From assembly GCA_028715725.1 (NCBI GenBank), contig JAQURG010000004.1, forward strand, positions 1 through 64,000: DNA of 64,000 nt, written 5' to 3'. Each line of letters opens with the position of its first letter. Positions within the stretch are counted from its first letter, which is position 1. This DNA is from Methylococcales bacterium (GTDB lineage Bacteria; Pseudomonadota; Gammaproteobacteria; Methylococcales; Methylomonadaceae). The notes under the pieces are model-generated. The model did not search any database and was not told the DNA's origin. It saw nothing but the letters and a program-made list of their open reading frames with translations. Shown here one piece after another: positions 34,992 to 44,974 of this stretch. The translations under genes were made by a program, and so were the position numbers.

Positions 34992-37325
34992 ATGAGAAAA
35001 CTTGGCTACGGCTTATTTGGGCTATTCAGCGTCTCGGCGCTGGGCGCTGTTCCAGTAAAGGATAAACCGCTGGATTTAGGCATCATCGATGTTGTAGCGG
35101 TTACACCTCTGCAAGGTGAGGGTATTGAAGCCCGGAAGATACCCGCCAATATTCAAACTGTCTCTGCAAAACAACTGGAAAAAACTCAAAGCCTTTCACT
35201 AGCGGAATATATAAACCGCTATCTGGGTAGCGTAAGCATTAATGAAGCACAAAGCAATCCGTTACAACCGGATATTTATTATCGGGGTTTTGCGGCGACG
35301 CCGATTTTAGGTTTGCCGCAAGGTATTTCTACTTATGTCAATGGCGTCAGATTTAACGAACCTTTTGGCGATTCCGTTAATTGGGATTTAATCTCTGAAG
35401 GAGCGATTGACTCAATGGCGCTCTTTCCCGGATCAAATCCCGTATATGGCTTAAATACATTGGGCGGGGCCATCTCCATCAAGACCAAAACCGGATTTTC
35501 AGCGCCCCGGCATCAATTTGAAGCCTACGGCGGCTCCTGGGACAGGCATTCGGAAGAATTAACCAGCGGCGGGAATAATGGCACATGGGGTTATTTTTTA
35601 GACCTGCATAACTTTGCTGAGAATGGATGGCGGGATTTTTCACCTTCAACGGCCAAACAGGGTTTGGGTACATTAAGCTGGCGTGGCGAAAAGGGCTCGC
35701 TGGATTTAACCCTGGCGGCTAATGATAACAACCTGAAAGGTAATGGCGCCGCGCCTGTCCAGCTGCAGGAACAAAACAGAAAAGCAGTTTTCACTCATCC
35801 CGACCAGACCACCACCCGCATGTTCTTTTCCGAATTGGCAGGTAGTTACGATTTGACCGATGCAGTTGAAGTCAGCGGCAACGCCTATTTCCGCCAGAAT
35901 CGCATCAAAACCTTCAACGGAGATAACAGTGATTACGATGACTGCGAGCTGGCTGAAAATGAGGGTTTATTATGTGAGGACTCCGGCGATGATGACGAAG
36001 AAGTTGTTATAGATACCAATGGTCAAAATGTCGATGCGGTCGATGCTGTTGAGGGAGCAACCAACAATACCAGCCAGACTTATATGCGCAGTCGCGGCGG
36101 CTCATTACAATCAGTTTTTAATCATGATTTATTCAAGCACGAAAATAACCTGACTATCGGCGCCAGCTATGACTATGCCACTGTACATTTTGAATCGAAT
36201 ACAGAGCTTGCCGCTTTAACCGACAGCCGTGGCACAATTGGCAGCGGCGTGTTTGTCGATGAATCCAAAGTACGGCTGAATACCAGTACACAAACGATAG
36301 GCGCATTTTTTACCGACAGCTTTTCCATTACTGATGATTTAACGGCCACCATAGCAGGGCGTTTTAATCATATTGATATTGACATGGAAGATCAGTACAT
36401 CAACGATCCGCTGGAAACATTAAATGGAGCGCATACTTTTGACCGGTTTAACCCTTCCGCCGGATTGACGTATCAAATTCTGAATAATCTGGGTGTATAC
36501 GGCAGCTACAGCGAGTCAACTCGCGCACCGACACCGATGGAATTGAGCTGCGCCGACTCGACTGCGCCATGCAAATTACCGAATTCTTTTGTTGCTGATC
36601 CGCCTTTGAAGCAGGTTGTAGCAAAAACCTGGGAAGGCGGTTTCCGAGGCGACTTGAATGAGTTGCTGGGCAAGGGAGATTTAAAATGGAATCTGGGCTA
36701 TTTCCATACCATTAATAGTAACGATATTATTTTTCGTCGGGATGCATCCAGCAATATTATTAGCCAGGGCTATTTCGATAACGTAGGCAAAACCCGTCGT
36801 TACGGCATAGAGGCAGGAACAACCGTTATCTACCCGCAGTTGTTCAGTCAAATTGACGTTTGGCATTTTTCCACCAACTATACCTATTTAAACGCCACCT
36901 TTATGGATGGGTTCGACAGCGTTAATCCGCTTGATCCCACTCAGGCTATAGCCGTTAGCAGCGGTGACAGAATACCCGGTATCCCTGAGCATCTCTATAA
37001 AATGACTCTCGGTGTTGATTTATGGCAAAAAGTATCATTCGGGATTGATGGAGTATACAGTGGTGATCAGTATTTCAGAGGAGATGAAGCTAATAACAAT
37101 AGGAAGCTAAGCGGTTACTGGCTGTTTAATGCTACCGCAGAATATAAAATGACCAAGTATTTCTCCTTGTTTGGCAAGGTCAACAATATTTTCGACACAA
37201 ACTATAATTCTTTTGGCGTATATGGGAATGCATCCGAAGTATTGGGCCCCGGCTTTAATGACGGCCGGTTTCTCTCGCCTGGAGCGCCCAGAGGCGGCTG
37301 GATTGGCGTGCGCTTGAGCATGTAG
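34992..37325 (+). CDS. TonB-dependent outer-membrane receptor
   Basis: A 777-residue receptor with a short signal peptide (FGLFSVSALGAV). The TonB-box region (LGIIDVVAVTPLQ) precedes the plug, about residues 50-165 (IPANIQTVSAKQLEKTQSLS; NPVYGLNTLGGAISIKTKTG). The beta-barrel follows to the C-terminus. An acidic insert at about 310-345 contains DNSDYDDCELAENEG, two Cys and SGDDDEEVV, probably in an external loop. The ligand is unknown; candidates are metal chelates or cofactors. No Fur-type box was confirmed. A 10-bp stem-loop lies shortly after the stop. Confidence 0.9.
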   Translation: MRKLGYGLFGLFSVSALGAVPVKDKPLDLGIIDVVAVTPLQGEGIEARKIPANIQTVSAKQLEKTQSLSLAEYINRYLGSVSINEAQSNPLQPDIYYRGFAATPILGLPQGISTYVNGVRFNEPFGDSVNWDLISEGAIDSMALFPGSNPVYGLNTLGGAISIKTKTGFSAPRHQFEAYGGSWDRHSEELTSGGNNGTWGYFLDLHNFAENGWRDFSPSTAKQGLGTLSWRGEKGSLDLTLAANDNNLKGNGAAPVQLQEQNRKAVFTHPDQTTTRMFFSELAGSYDLTDAVEVSGNAYFRQNRIKTFNGDNSDYDDCELAENEGLLCEDSGDDDEEVVIDTNGQNVDAVDAVEGATNNTSQTYMRSRGGSLQSVFNHDLFKHENNLTIGASYDYATVHFESNTELAALTDSRGTIGSGVFVDESKVRLNTSTQTIGAFFTDSFSITDDLTATIAGRFNHIDIDMEDQYINDPLETLNGAHTFDRFNPSAGLTYQILNNLGVYGSYSESTRAPTPMELSCADSTAPCKLPNSFVADPPLKQVVAKTWEGGFRGDLNELLGKGDLKWNLGYFHTINSNDIIFRRDASSNIISQGYFDNVGKTRRYGIEAGTTVIYPQLFSQIDVWHFSTNYTYLNATFMDGFDSVNPLDPTQAIAVSSGDRIPGIPEHLYKMTLGVDLWQKVSFGIDGVYSGDQYFRGDEANNNRKLSGYWLFNATAEYKMTKYFSLFGKVNNIFDTNYNSFGVYGNASEVLGPGFNDGRFLSPGAPRGGWIGVRLSM

Positions 37326-37773
37326 TCACTGTTATCCGCATTTGGGTTGTAGAACTCCGACTCTATTCGCTGAATCAGGCAATGCGTACTGTATTGCCTG
37401 ATCGAGTTCGGGCTACTCCGACTGGATGGGCAAGTGGATATATTAAAAAATCAGTCGCGCTTGCAGCCGATATTGTACCTGAAGCACATATGCATTCACT
37501 GCCTGGCCGGATTTTTTATATCTGCTAAAATTTCTTTTTACTTAACCCGTGAAAAGAAATGCAGAAGACAGCCATCCTGAGTCTTATTTACAGATTATTT
37601 CTTCGGCCACATTTCCAAACACGGTAAGAACAGGCTTTAAGCCGCGCCCGGTATCCATCTCACTGGACCATAAATGAGGCATGAGAATATCCGATGCGAA
37701 TAATTTTGCAGTCGTAGTCTGGAGCAATAGCATTGCATTAGCTAAAATTAAGTTAACTTCTGGAGTAACCAAT
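37326..37773. other. Intergenic region after the TonB receptor
   Basis: This 448-bp gap contains the palindrome at 37374-37402 and otherwise AT-rich sequence. No ORF with protein-like character was found. Sequence near 37762 supplies the GGAG site of the nucleotidyltransferase remnant. Confidence 0.4.
37374..37402. terminator. Perfect 10-bp stem-loop after the TonB receptor gene
   Basis: ATCAGGCAAT (37374-37383) and ATTGCCTGAT (37393-37402) are perfect inverted copies around a 9-base loop, 49 bases after the receptor stop codon. There is no T-run, so it may stabilise the transcript end or act as a binding site and not as a classical terminator. Confidence 0.45.
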
Positions 37774-37884
37774 ATGAATATGAAAGTTGTACTTTTCTGC
37801 GGAGGGCTTGGAACCCGATTGCGAGATCACTCAGGTGAAATCCCCAAGCCCATGGTGAATATAGGGCATAATCCCGACAATTAA
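37774..37884 (+). pseudogene. 5' remnant of a sugar-nucleotidyltransferase gene (RfbF-like)
   Basis: The frame starts with an intact GGAG and ATG. It encodes MKVVLFCGGLGTRLRDHSGE followed by IPKPMVNIG, the nucleotide-binding N-terminus of glucose-1-phosphate cytidylyltransferase and related enzymes. After about 33 residues it runs into a stop; the full enzyme has about 255 residues. The break coincides with the 3' end of alr, and the two genes overlap by a few bases on opposite strands. It is a truncated relic, possibly from a lost polysaccharide cluster. Confidence 0.75.
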
Positions 37885-39020
37885 TAACAAATACCGGGTA
37901 TAAGACTAACAGCAGTTTTCAACTCAGACTTCTCAACGATCTGCACACGCTGGGTAACGCCACACACCAGCGTATAAGGTATGGTTTCCGCGCAGAGAGC
38001 AATTTCTTCGATGGCCAGGCCGTCGCCCCATAGAGTTACTGGATCACCGGGTTTTGCATCCGGTTGCGTTTCCAGATCGACCGTAATCATGTCCATTGAC
38101 ACTCTGCCAATCAGAGGTACGCGCTGACCATTAACCAGCACGGGCGTTCCGCTTTTGGCATGACGAGGATAACCATCGCCATAACCGACGGCTACAACCC
38201 CCAATATCGTTGACTTCTCACACACCCAAGCGCCTGAGTAGCCCACTTTATCACCTTTTAACAGGGATTTCACTGCAATAAGCCGTGAATGTAAACCCAT
38301 AATAGGCCTTAATCCCAGTTGTTCGCCCGTGCTGTCTGAAAACGGTGAAATGCCGTATAACATAAGACCCGGACGCACCCAATCGGTCAGAGCTTCTTTC
38401 CAGGCTAAAATACCTGCCGAGTTTGCAATGCTGAGCTCGTTCGAAAGCTCCGGATCGGAAGGAAGCAACGCAAGCGTATCATAAAATAGACTGATTTGTT
38501 TAAGTGTTATAGCATCCTGTCTATCATCAGCATTGGCTAAATGCGTCATCAGATTGATGGGCGACCTGACCATAGAGCACTTGTTTAATCGTTGATAAGC
38601 CTGGCAAAATTCTTTAGGTTTAAAGCCCAGACGATTCATGCCGGTATCGAGTTTTAACCAGACAGCGCAAGCGTCGTGTTCCTCCCTGCTTTCAAGAATT
38701 TTCAGCTGGTCAACAGAATGCACCAATGGATCCAGTTGATAATTCACTAATTCATCCAGTTCCTCGGCACACGTAAATCCCTCCAGGACAGCGATCCTGT
38801 TTTTAATCCCCGCTTTGCGTAAGCGAATACCTTCATCAACCCGCGCCACGGCAAAGGCATCCGCATTTTGTAAGGCTTTGGCGATACGTATCAAGCCATG
38901 CCCATAGCCATTCGCCTTGATAACCGCCATGATCTTTGCATTCGGGGCGAGTTGGCGCACCCTTTGCAGATTATGCTGCACGGCGTCCAGATTCAGTACT
39001 GCATAGGCTGCCGGTATCAT
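37881..39020 (-). CDS. alr: Alanine racemase
   Basis: A 379-residue PLP enzyme that makes D-alanine for peptidoglycan. The PLP Lys35 is in AVIKANGYGHG. The second catalytic base Tyr is in KVGYSGAW. The GRVSMDMITVDL motif is present in the C-terminal beta domain. The length is normal (family about 360). Its ATG overlaps the dnaB stop (ATGA), so it is translated with dnaB, a common gammaproteobacterial arrangement. The 3' end abuts the nucleotidyltransferase relic on the other strand. Confidence 0.95.
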   Translation of the reverse strand: MIPAAYAVLNLDAVQHNLQRVRQLAPNAKIMAVIKANGYGHGLIRIAKALQNADAFAVARVDEGIRLRKAGIKNRIAVLEGFTCAEELDELVNYQLDPLVHSVDQLKILESREEHDACAVWLKLDTGMNRLGFKPKEFCQAYQRLNKCSMVRSPINLMTHLANADDRQDAITLKQISLFYDTLALLPSDPELSNELSIANSAGILAWKEALTDWVRPGLMLYGISPFSDSTGEQLGLRPIMGLHSRLIAVKSLLKGDKVGYSGAWVCEKSTILGVVAVGYGDGYPRHAKSGTPVLVNGQRVPLIGRVSMDMITVDLETQPDAKPGDPVTLWGDGLAIEEIALCAETIPYTLVCGVTQRVQIVEKSELKTAVSLIPGICY

Positions 39021-40414
39021 TCATAGCCTCCTGAGTCATACGGATTGCCAGCGAAATTTTCAAATCTTGTATATTGGCCAAGGAAAGTAAGCCTGACTGT
39101 TCCCAATGGGCCATTCCGTTGTTTGCCGATAATAACCTCGGCTATGCCTTTATCAGGGCTGTCTTCGTTATAAACTTCATCACGATAAACAAACACAATC
39201 AAATCGGCATCCTGCTCAATAGCGCCCGAGTCCCGCAAGTCGGACATTACCGGACGTTTATTGGGCCGTTGTTCAAGATTCCGGTTAAGCTGTGATAACG
39301 CCACAACAGCCACGTTCAATTCTTTGGCCAATGCTTTTAAGCCCCTGGAAATGTCGGAAATTTGCTGCACTCGATTTTCACCACTGGACGGTGATTGCAT
39401 CAGCTGTAGATAATCAACGACAATCAGCCCCAACTGTCCATGCTCACGCGCCAGGCGTCTGGCTCTGGCGCGCACTTCGGTAGTTGTCAAAGCGGGCGAA
39501 TCATCAATAAATAAGTGCGTGCCGGCCAGTAAATTAATGGCCGACGTCAAACGCGGCCAATCATCATCTTCCAGCTTGCCGGTTCTGACTTTATGCTGAT
39601 CTATGCGGCCTAATGACGACATCATACGCATGGCCAGCGCATCACCCGGCATTTCCATACTAAATACGGCAACCGGTTTATCACCTTTCAGGGCAATATT
39701 TTCGGCCATATTCATGGCGATTGTAGTTTTTCCCATTGACGGCCTACCCGCGACAATAATCAAATCGGCAGGCTGCAAACCCGATGTTAATTCATCAAAA
39801 TCTGTAAATCCGGTGCCGGCGCCGGTAATTGCGCCTTCCTGCTCAAACAGCGTTTCAATTTTATCAACGGCTTTAGCGAGCAAGGATTTAATCGGTATAA
39901 AACCGCCGCCCTGCCCTTTTTGCCGCTGTTCCGCTATTTGAAAAACCTGCCGCTCCGCATTCTCAAGCAGTTCAGCGGTATCGCGGCCTTCCGTGTTAAA
40001 AGCAGAATCCGAAATTTCAGTCCCGATATGAATCAGTTGTCTTAATACCGAGCGGTCTCTGACAATATTGGCATAAGCGACAATATTCGCGGCGCTGGGC
40101 GTATCCCTTGCCATCATAATCAGATAAGGCAGACCGCCGACATTTTCCAGTTCGCCTATTTCTTTCAGCGAATCTGATAGGGTAATGACATCAAAAGGTA
40201 TCTGACCTTCCGCGAGTTTCTCAATCGTCCTGAAAATCAGCTGGTGGCTTCGTCGATAAAAATCAGTTTCAACGACTTTGTCAGCTATTGAATCCCAGGT
40301 TTGATTATCCAGCATTAAACCGCCCAAAACCGATTGTTCGGCCTGTATGGAACTGGGGGGAACTTTTAAGGCATCGAGAGAATAATCGCGGTCGAGGGAA
40401 TAATCTTCAGGCAT
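39017..40414 (-). CDS. dnaB: Replicative DNA helicase DnaB
   Basis: A 465-residue hexameric fork helicase. The N-terminal DnaB domain (PPSSIQAEQSVLGGLMLDN, about 19-37) leads to the RecA-like motor with Walker A GRPSMGKT at 223-230 and Walker B GLIVVDYLQLM. The motif GAIEQDADLIVFVYRDEVY and the final FLGQYTRFENF are also typical. It has the usual length and no intein. It is co-transcribed with alr downstream. Confidence 0.96.
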   Translation of the reverse strand: MPEDYSLDRDYSLDALKVPPSSIQAEQSVLGGLMLDNQTWDSIADKVVETDFYRRSHQLIFRTIEKLAEGQIPFDVITLSDSLKEIGELENVGGLPYLIMMARDTPSAANIVAYANIVRDRSVLRQLIHIGTEISDSAFNTEGRDTAELLENAERQVFQIAEQRQKGQGGGFIPIKSLLAKAVDKIETLFEQEGAITGAGTGFTDFDELTSGLQPADLIIVAGRPSMGKTTIAMNMAENIALKGDKPVAVFSMEMPGDALAMRMMSSLGRIDQHKVRTGKLEDDDWPRLTSAINLLAGTHLFIDDSPALTTTEVRARARRLAREHGQLGLIVVDYLQLMQSPSSGENRVQQISDISRGLKALAKELNVAVVALSQLNRNLEQRPNKRPVMSDLRDSGAIEQDADLIVFVYRDEVYNEDSPDKGIAEVIIGKQRNGPLGTVRLTFLGQYTRFENFAGNPYDSGGYE

Positions 40415-40631
40415 AGAGGTTAAATGCTAAAAAAGCCAATGATAACACGACGGTAAACATTCAGTCATTGGACATGCTACTCATTAGGAATATTTAAGGA
40501 TTGGACAGTTACCACAGTTCCGTGAGCGAATAGGTCGGCTAATCGCAATAATGGAAGCGCGATAAAATTAACTATTAGACCGGGCTGAACAACACAGCTA
40601 TCAATTAACCGAATATTGGTGCTTGGCCAAT

Positions 40632-41426
40632 TTAGCGATGCAAAATAAGCTCCAATACCAATTTACTTCCGAAATAGGCCAACAACAGCAATACAAACCC
40701 TATCAGGGTCCACTGTATTGCCGTTTTTCCTCGCCAGCCATAACGGCTGCGGCCCATTAACAAGCCTGAAAATATTATCCACGCTAAAATCGACAAAACC
40801 GTTTTGTGTACCAGATGCTGTGCAAATAAATCTTCTATAAATAAAAAACCGCTGACTAATGAAATAGTCAGCAATACAAGCCCGGCACCCAACATTTGAA
40901 ATAGTAAAGATTCCATCGTTTGTAACGGCGGCAATGACTGGATAAAACGCTTAGGCGGATGGCTTTTTAATTGCTGGTCCTGAATGGCGAGCAAAATGGC
41001 TTGCAGAGCGGCGATGTTTAACAGGCTAAAAGCAATGATTGAGGTCAGGATATGGGTGTCCATCGCCCAGCTGTAGTTTAATAGCGGCTGTGTTTTATCG
41101 GCAAAGTTCAGCTCCAATATCAACATAGCGGCAGCCATAGGAAAGATGGCGATGCCTAATTTCTCGACGGGATTATTGAGCGCCGCTATTAATAAAAGCA
41201 GGGCAACAATCATGGCAACCAATGAACTGGTGCTAAAAAAGCCAAAATTAAAACCGTTATTATGCTCGAAAACAATCGCTATATATAAAAGGTGCATGCT
41301 AACCGCTGCCCATGCCGAATAAAGAGCGGCACGATGGATGCGGCTTTTGTCAATATTCCGGATAATAAGCAGAGTGCTTGCAAAATAGGAGCAGATTGAC
41401 AAGGTGGCGAGTACAGTTGGGTTCAT
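40632..41426 (-). CDS. ypjD: CcsA-like inner-membrane protein YpjD
   Basis: A 264-residue protein with about eight membrane segments (for example SLVAMIVALLLLIAALN, TSIIAFSLLNIAALQAILLA and GLVLLTISLVSGFLFI). It is of the cytochrome c assembly (CcsA/HemX-like) family. The conserved WAMDTHILTSIIAFS-type histidine region and late HKTVLSILAW histidine fit the heme-handling fold. Its divergent position beside ffh is conserved in gammaproteobacteria, where it is called ypjD. The exact role is not settled; a cytochrome c or heme function is inferred from the fold. Confidence 0.82.
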   Translation of the reverse strand: MNPTVLATLSICSYFASTLLIIRNIDKSRIHRAALYSAWAAVSMHLLYIAIVFEHNNGFNFGFFSTSSLVAMIVALLLLIAALNNPVEKLGIAIFPMAAAMLILELNFADKTQPLLNYSWAMDTHILTSIIAFSLLNIAALQAILLAIQDQQLKSHPPKRFIQSLPPLQTMESLLFQMLGAGLVLLTISLVSGFLFIEDLFAQHLVHKTVLSILAWIIFSGLLMGRSRYGWRGKTAIQWTLIGFVLLLLAYFGSKLVLELILHR

Positions 41427-41620
41427 TGGCTTGTATGTGTGAGAACTGGCAAAAGTTTCGGGTAATACTTAGGTTGATCCAATCTACAGCGTTTAAATTG
41501 CACGGTAACTGCAACGGGTGCAAAGGTCTTTACGGATATGGTAATATATCCAATTAAATAGTCCTAGCGCATTTGTACTCGCGGGTAGTTTCCTTAGATT
41601 TAAACAATGAAGCCATAGAT

Positions 41621-42976
41621 ATGTTTGATAATTTAACCGATCGATTAAGTAATACGCTTAAAAAACTTAAGGGTCAGGGCCGACTGACTGAAGATAATAT
41701 CAAGGAAACCCTGCGTGAAGTGCGTATGGCTTTGCTTGAAGCCGATGTGTCTTTGTCTGTTGTTACGGACTTCATTGCTCGCGTCAAGGAAGGTGCTTTA
41801 GGACAAGAAGTGCAGACCAGTCTGTCGCCGGGGCAATCGATGATTAAACTGGTTCAATCTGAACTTGTTAAAGTCATGGGTGAGGCGAATGAAGGTCTTA
41901 ACCTTAAGGCTGTACCGCCGGCTATCATTTTAATGGCCGGCTTGCAGGGGGCGGGGAAAACCACGACCGTTGCCAAATTGGGCCGCTGGCTGCAAGAAAA
42001 CCAAAAGAAAAAAGTGGGCGTGGTTAGCGCCGACGTTTACCGGCCTGCCGCTATCAAGCAGTTACAGATGCTGGCAAATGAACTTAACCTGGACTTTTTT
42101 GACAGTGATCTGACGCAGCAACCGGTTGATATTGCCAAAAATGCAATAGAAGCCGCCAGAAAAAAATTCCTTGACGTTATTATTATTGACACTGCTGGCC
42201 GTTTGCATATTGATGATGAGATGATGGGCGAGATTAAAGCATTGCATGCTGCAATCAATCCGGTCGAGACATTATTTGTTGTTGATAGCATGACCGGGCA
42301 AGATGCCGCCATCACTGCAAAAGCCTTTAATGATGCATTACCGTTAACCGGCATTATCCTGACCAAAGCCGACGGTGATGCCCGCGGGGGTGCGGCTCTG
42401 TCTATTCGCCACATTACCGGCAAGCCTATCAAGTTCATTGGTGTCGGAGAAAAAACCAATGCTCTGGAGCCTTTCTATCCCGACCGTATCGCTTCCCGCA
42501 TCCTGGGAATGGGCGACGTGCTGGGCTTGATTGAAGAAATCGAGCAGAAGGTCAATAAAGAAAAGGCCGAAAAACTGGTCAAGAAAATTCAGAAGGGTAA
42601 GAGTTTTGACCTGGAAGATTTCCGTGAACAATTGCAGGAAATGGAACGCATGGGCGGCGTCAGCTCTATGCTGGATAAACTGCCCGGCATGAATGCGGTG
42701 CCTTCCGAAATGAAAAACAAGGTCAACGATAAAATGCTGGCACGCCAAATTGGAGTCATTAATTCAATGACAATGCAAGAAAGGCGTTTTCCGGATTTGA
42801 TTAAAGGTAATCGTAAAAAACGCATCGCTGAAGGCTGCGGCCAGGAATTGCATGACGTTAATCGCATGCTAAAGCAATTTTTAATGATGCAGAAAATGAT
42901 GAAGAAGCTCAAAACAGGCAATATGGCTAACATGATGCGCGGACTTAAAAGTAACGTGCGCAGCATGAGAAGATAG
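41621..42976 (+). CDS. ffh: Signal recognition particle protein Ffh
   Basis: A 451-residue GTPase that, with 4.5S RNA, targets membrane proteins co-translationally. The NG domain has G1 GLQGAGKT at 107-114, DTAGRLHID and TKADGDARGG. The M domain is Met-rich and carries the RNA- and signal-binding helices (QLQEMERMGGVSSMLDKLPG; MMQKMMKKLKTGNMANMM). The ATG at 41621 gives the normal N-terminus MFDNLTDRLSNTLKKLKGQG; a start 16 codons upstream is unlikely. It lies ahead of the rpsP operon. Confidence 0.96.
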   Translation: MFDNLTDRLSNTLKKLKGQGRLTEDNIKETLREVRMALLEADVSLSVVTDFIARVKEGALGQEVQTSLSPGQSMIKLVQSELVKVMGEANEGLNLKAVPPAIILMAGLQGAGKTTTVAKLGRWLQENQKKKVGVVSADVYRPAAIKQLQMLANELNLDFFDSDLTQQPVDIAKNAIEAARKKFLDVIIIDTAGRLHIDDEMMGEIKALHAAINPVETLFVVDSMTGQDAAITAKAFNDALPLTGIILTKADGDARGGAALSIRHITGKPIKFIGVGEKTNALEPFYPDRIASRILGMGDVLGLIEEIEQKVNKEKAEKLVKKIQKGKSFDLEDFREQLQEMERMGGVSSMLDKLPGMNAVPSEMKNKVNDKMLARQIGVINSMTMQERRFPDLIKGNRKKRIAEGCGQELHDVNRMLKQFLMMQKMMKKLKTGNMANMMRGLKSNVRSMRR

Positions 42977-43046
42977 TTTTTGCCGTTTTAACAGGTGCTT
43001 AATGCGCCAGATTAAAGTAATGAAGTGAATTATTGTTAATTTGTTC

Positions 43047-43074
43047 TTCACTTATAGTAAAAATCGCGTAAAAT
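43047..43074 (+). promoter_or_regulatory. Possible promoter of rpsP operon
   Basis: TTCACT (43047-43052) and TAAAAT (43069-43074), 16 bases apart, lie about 40 bases upstream of the rpsP ATG. The -35 part also belongs to a 7-bp inverted repeat, AAGTGAA (43023-43029) with TTCACTT (43047-43053). Confidence 0.4.
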
Positions 43075-43115
43075 AGGCCGATTAAATTTTGATTAAATGT
43101 TTTCGAGGAACTTAG

Positions 43116-43364
43116 ATGGTAACCATTCGTCTTTCAAGAGGCGGCGCGAAGAATCGCCCTTTTTACCACGTTGTTGTAACAGATAGCAGAAGCGGTCGTG
43201 ATGGCCGTTATATTGAACGCGTCGGTTTTTTTAATCCGTTGGCACGCGGCAATGAAGAAAGATTACGTTTGGATAATGAACGCGTTGAATACTGGAAATC
43301 CAACGGCGCTCAGCCTTCCGAGCGGGTTGCAAAATTGATTAAAGACGCCGTAAAAGCAGCTTAA
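43116..43364 (+). CDS. rpsP: 30S ribosomal protein S16
   Basis: An 82-residue S16 with the standard N-terminus [20 protein letters not shown] and the [19 protein letters not shown] motif. It binds 16S rRNA in the 30S body and helps assembly. GAGGAAC precedes the ATG. It is the first gene of rpsP-rimM-trmD-rplS, with promoter-like elements just upstream. Confidence 0.97.
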   Translation: MVTIRLSRGGAKNRPFYHVVVTDSRSGRDGRYIERVGFFNPLARGNEERLRLDNERVEYWKSNGAQPSERVAKLIKDAVKAA

Positions 43365-43370
43365 TAACTT

Positions 43371-43877
43371 TTGTTAATTCAAAAGCCTATACATATCGGA
43401 AAAATCTCCGGTGTTTTTGGCGTAAAAGGATGGCTTAAGGTATTTTCTTTTACGGAGCCACGAGAGAATATTCTGAATTATTCTCCCTGGTTGTTAAAAA
43501 AAGACAGTGAAACCAGATTGATTGCTGTTGTTGACGGCAAGCTACAGGGAAAGGCGATAGTCGCTCAACTCAAGGGCATCGATGACAGGGATCAGGCGAC
43601 GGGTGTTATGGGCTGGGATATTTTTATAACGCCTGAGCAATTGCCGGAAGCCGAAGAAGGTGAATATTACTGGTCTGATTTGATTGGCTTGAAAGTTGAA
43701 ACGACTCAGGGTGTTCAGTTAGGCATTGTTGACAGTCTTCTGGAAACGGGTGCTAATGATGTCCTTATTGTCCACGGAGAGCGGGAACGGGTCATTCCGT
43801 TTTTACAGAAACAGACAATTATGAATATTGATCTGGATGCCGGCCGAATTATTGTCGACTGGGATCCTGAATTTTAA
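43371..43877 (+). CDS. rimM: Ribosome maturation factor RimM
   Basis: A 168-residue factor for 30S maturation that binds S19. The N-terminal RimM barrel (IHIGKISGVFGVKGWLKVFS) and C-terminal PRC barrel (YWSDLIGLKVETTQGVQLGI; GANDVLIVHGERERVIPFL) are both complete. The only start giving the whole N-terminus is TTG at 43371. No ribosome-binding site is evident, so initiation probably depends on coupling to rpsP, 6 bases upstream. Confidence 0.93.
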   Translation: MLIQKPIHIGKISGVFGVKGWLKVFSFTEPRENILNYSPWLLKKDSETRLIAVVDGKLQGKAIVAQLKGIDDRDQATGVMGWDIFITPEQLPEAEEGEYYWSDLIGLKVETTQGVQLGIVDSLLETGANDVLIVHGERERVIPFLQKQTIMNIDLDAGRIIVDWDPEF

Positions 43878-43886
43878 TTATTCGTC

Positions 43887-44624
43887 ATGCGTTTTGATGT
43901 TGTAACCTTATTTCCCGAAATGGTGACTGCAGCCGCCGGCTACGGCGTGACAGGCAGAGCGATTGAACGGAAAATAGTGGATTTGTCGGTATGGAATCCC
44001 AGAGATTACACGCACGATAAACACAAAACGGTCGATGACCGTCCATACGGAGGCGGCCCTGGGATGGTCATGAAATACCAGCCTCTGCATGATGCCGTTA
44101 ATGACGCGAAACAGGCGGGCGACACAACCGCAAAAGTGATTTATTTAAGTCCGCAAGGCAAAACGATCACACAGACTCTCTTGTCAGAAGCGAGCGGTAT
44201 TTCGCAATTGATTCTGGTTGCAGGGCGGTATGAAGGCATTGATGAACGTTTTGTTGAAATGGATTGTGATGATGAGTGGTCGGTTGGCGACTATGTTATC
44301 AGTGGCGGTGAACTCGCCGCATTAATAGTCATTGATGCCATAACGCGTTTGCTGCCAGGTGTACTGGGCGATGAGGATTCCGCCCTGCAGGACTCTTATA
44401 CGGACGGCTTGCTGGATTATCCGCATTTTACCAGACCTGAACAACTTGCAGGCTGTTCAGTGCCGGATGTGTTATTGAGCGGCAATCATGCGAATATCGG
44501 CCGATGGCGCATGAAGCAGGCGTTGGGCAGAACGTGGCTAAAACGGCCTGATTTATTAAAAAAAAAGAAGTTAAACGCAGAACAGGAATATCTGCTGCAA
44601 CAATTTAAAAATGAAGTTGAATAG
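43887..44624 (+). CDS. trmD: tRNA (guanine-N1)-methyltransferase TrmD
   Basis: A 245-residue SPOUT-family enzyme that makes m1G37 in tRNA, preventing frameshifting. Seen are [29 protein letters not shown] and the deep trefoil-knot SAM site [17 protein letters not shown] followed by [19 protein letters not shown]. It is complete and in the normal operon order between rimM and rplS. It starts 9 bases after rimM. Confidence 0.96.
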   Translation: MRFDVVTLFPEMVTAAAGYGVTGRAIERKIVDLSVWNPRDYTHDKHKTVDDRPYGGGPGMVMKYQPLHDAVNDAKQAGDTTAKVIYLSPQGKTITQTLLSEASGISQLILVAGRYEGIDERFVEMDCDDEWSVGDYVISGGELAALIVIDAITRLLPGVLGDEDSALQDSYTDGLLDYPHFTRPEQLAGCSVPDVLLSGNHANIGRWRMKQALGRTWLKRPDLLKKKKLNAEQEYLLQQFKNEVE

Positions 44625-44632
44625 GTGTGGTA

Positions 44633-44974
44633 ATGAGCAATATTATTGATGTATTGGAAAAAGAACAGCTAAGACAGATCCCTGAATTTAATTCAGGCGA
44701 CACGGTTGTTGTACAGGTTAAAGTAAAAGAAGGCGAACGTGAAAGAATTCAGGCTTTTGAAGGCATTGTGATTGCAAAACGCAATCGCGGCTTAAACTCT
44801 GCTTTCACAGTAAGAAAGATTTCACACGGCACTGGTGTTGAGCGTGTTTTTCAAACTCACAGCCCTATGATCAGCGAGATCACCGTCAAGCGCCGCGGTG
44901 ATGTACGTCGTGCTAAATTGTACTACTTGCGTGATCTGACCGGTAGAGCGGCTCGTATCAAGGAAAAGCTCTGA
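44633..44974 (+). CDS. rplS: 50S ribosomal protein L19
   Basis: A 113-residue L19, located at the 30S-50S interface. Typical are [40 protein letters not shown] and the C-terminal [17 protein letters not shown]. The ATG at 44633 gives the family N-terminus [13 protein letters not shown]; a GTG two codons earlier is less likely. It is the last gene of the operon and is followed by a strong terminator. Confidence 0.96.
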   Translation: MSNIIDVLEKEQLRQIPEFNSGDTVVVQVKVKEGERERIQAFEGIVIAKRNRGLNSAFTVRKISHGTGVERVFQTHSPMISEITVKRRGDVRRAKLYYLRDLTGRAARIKEKL

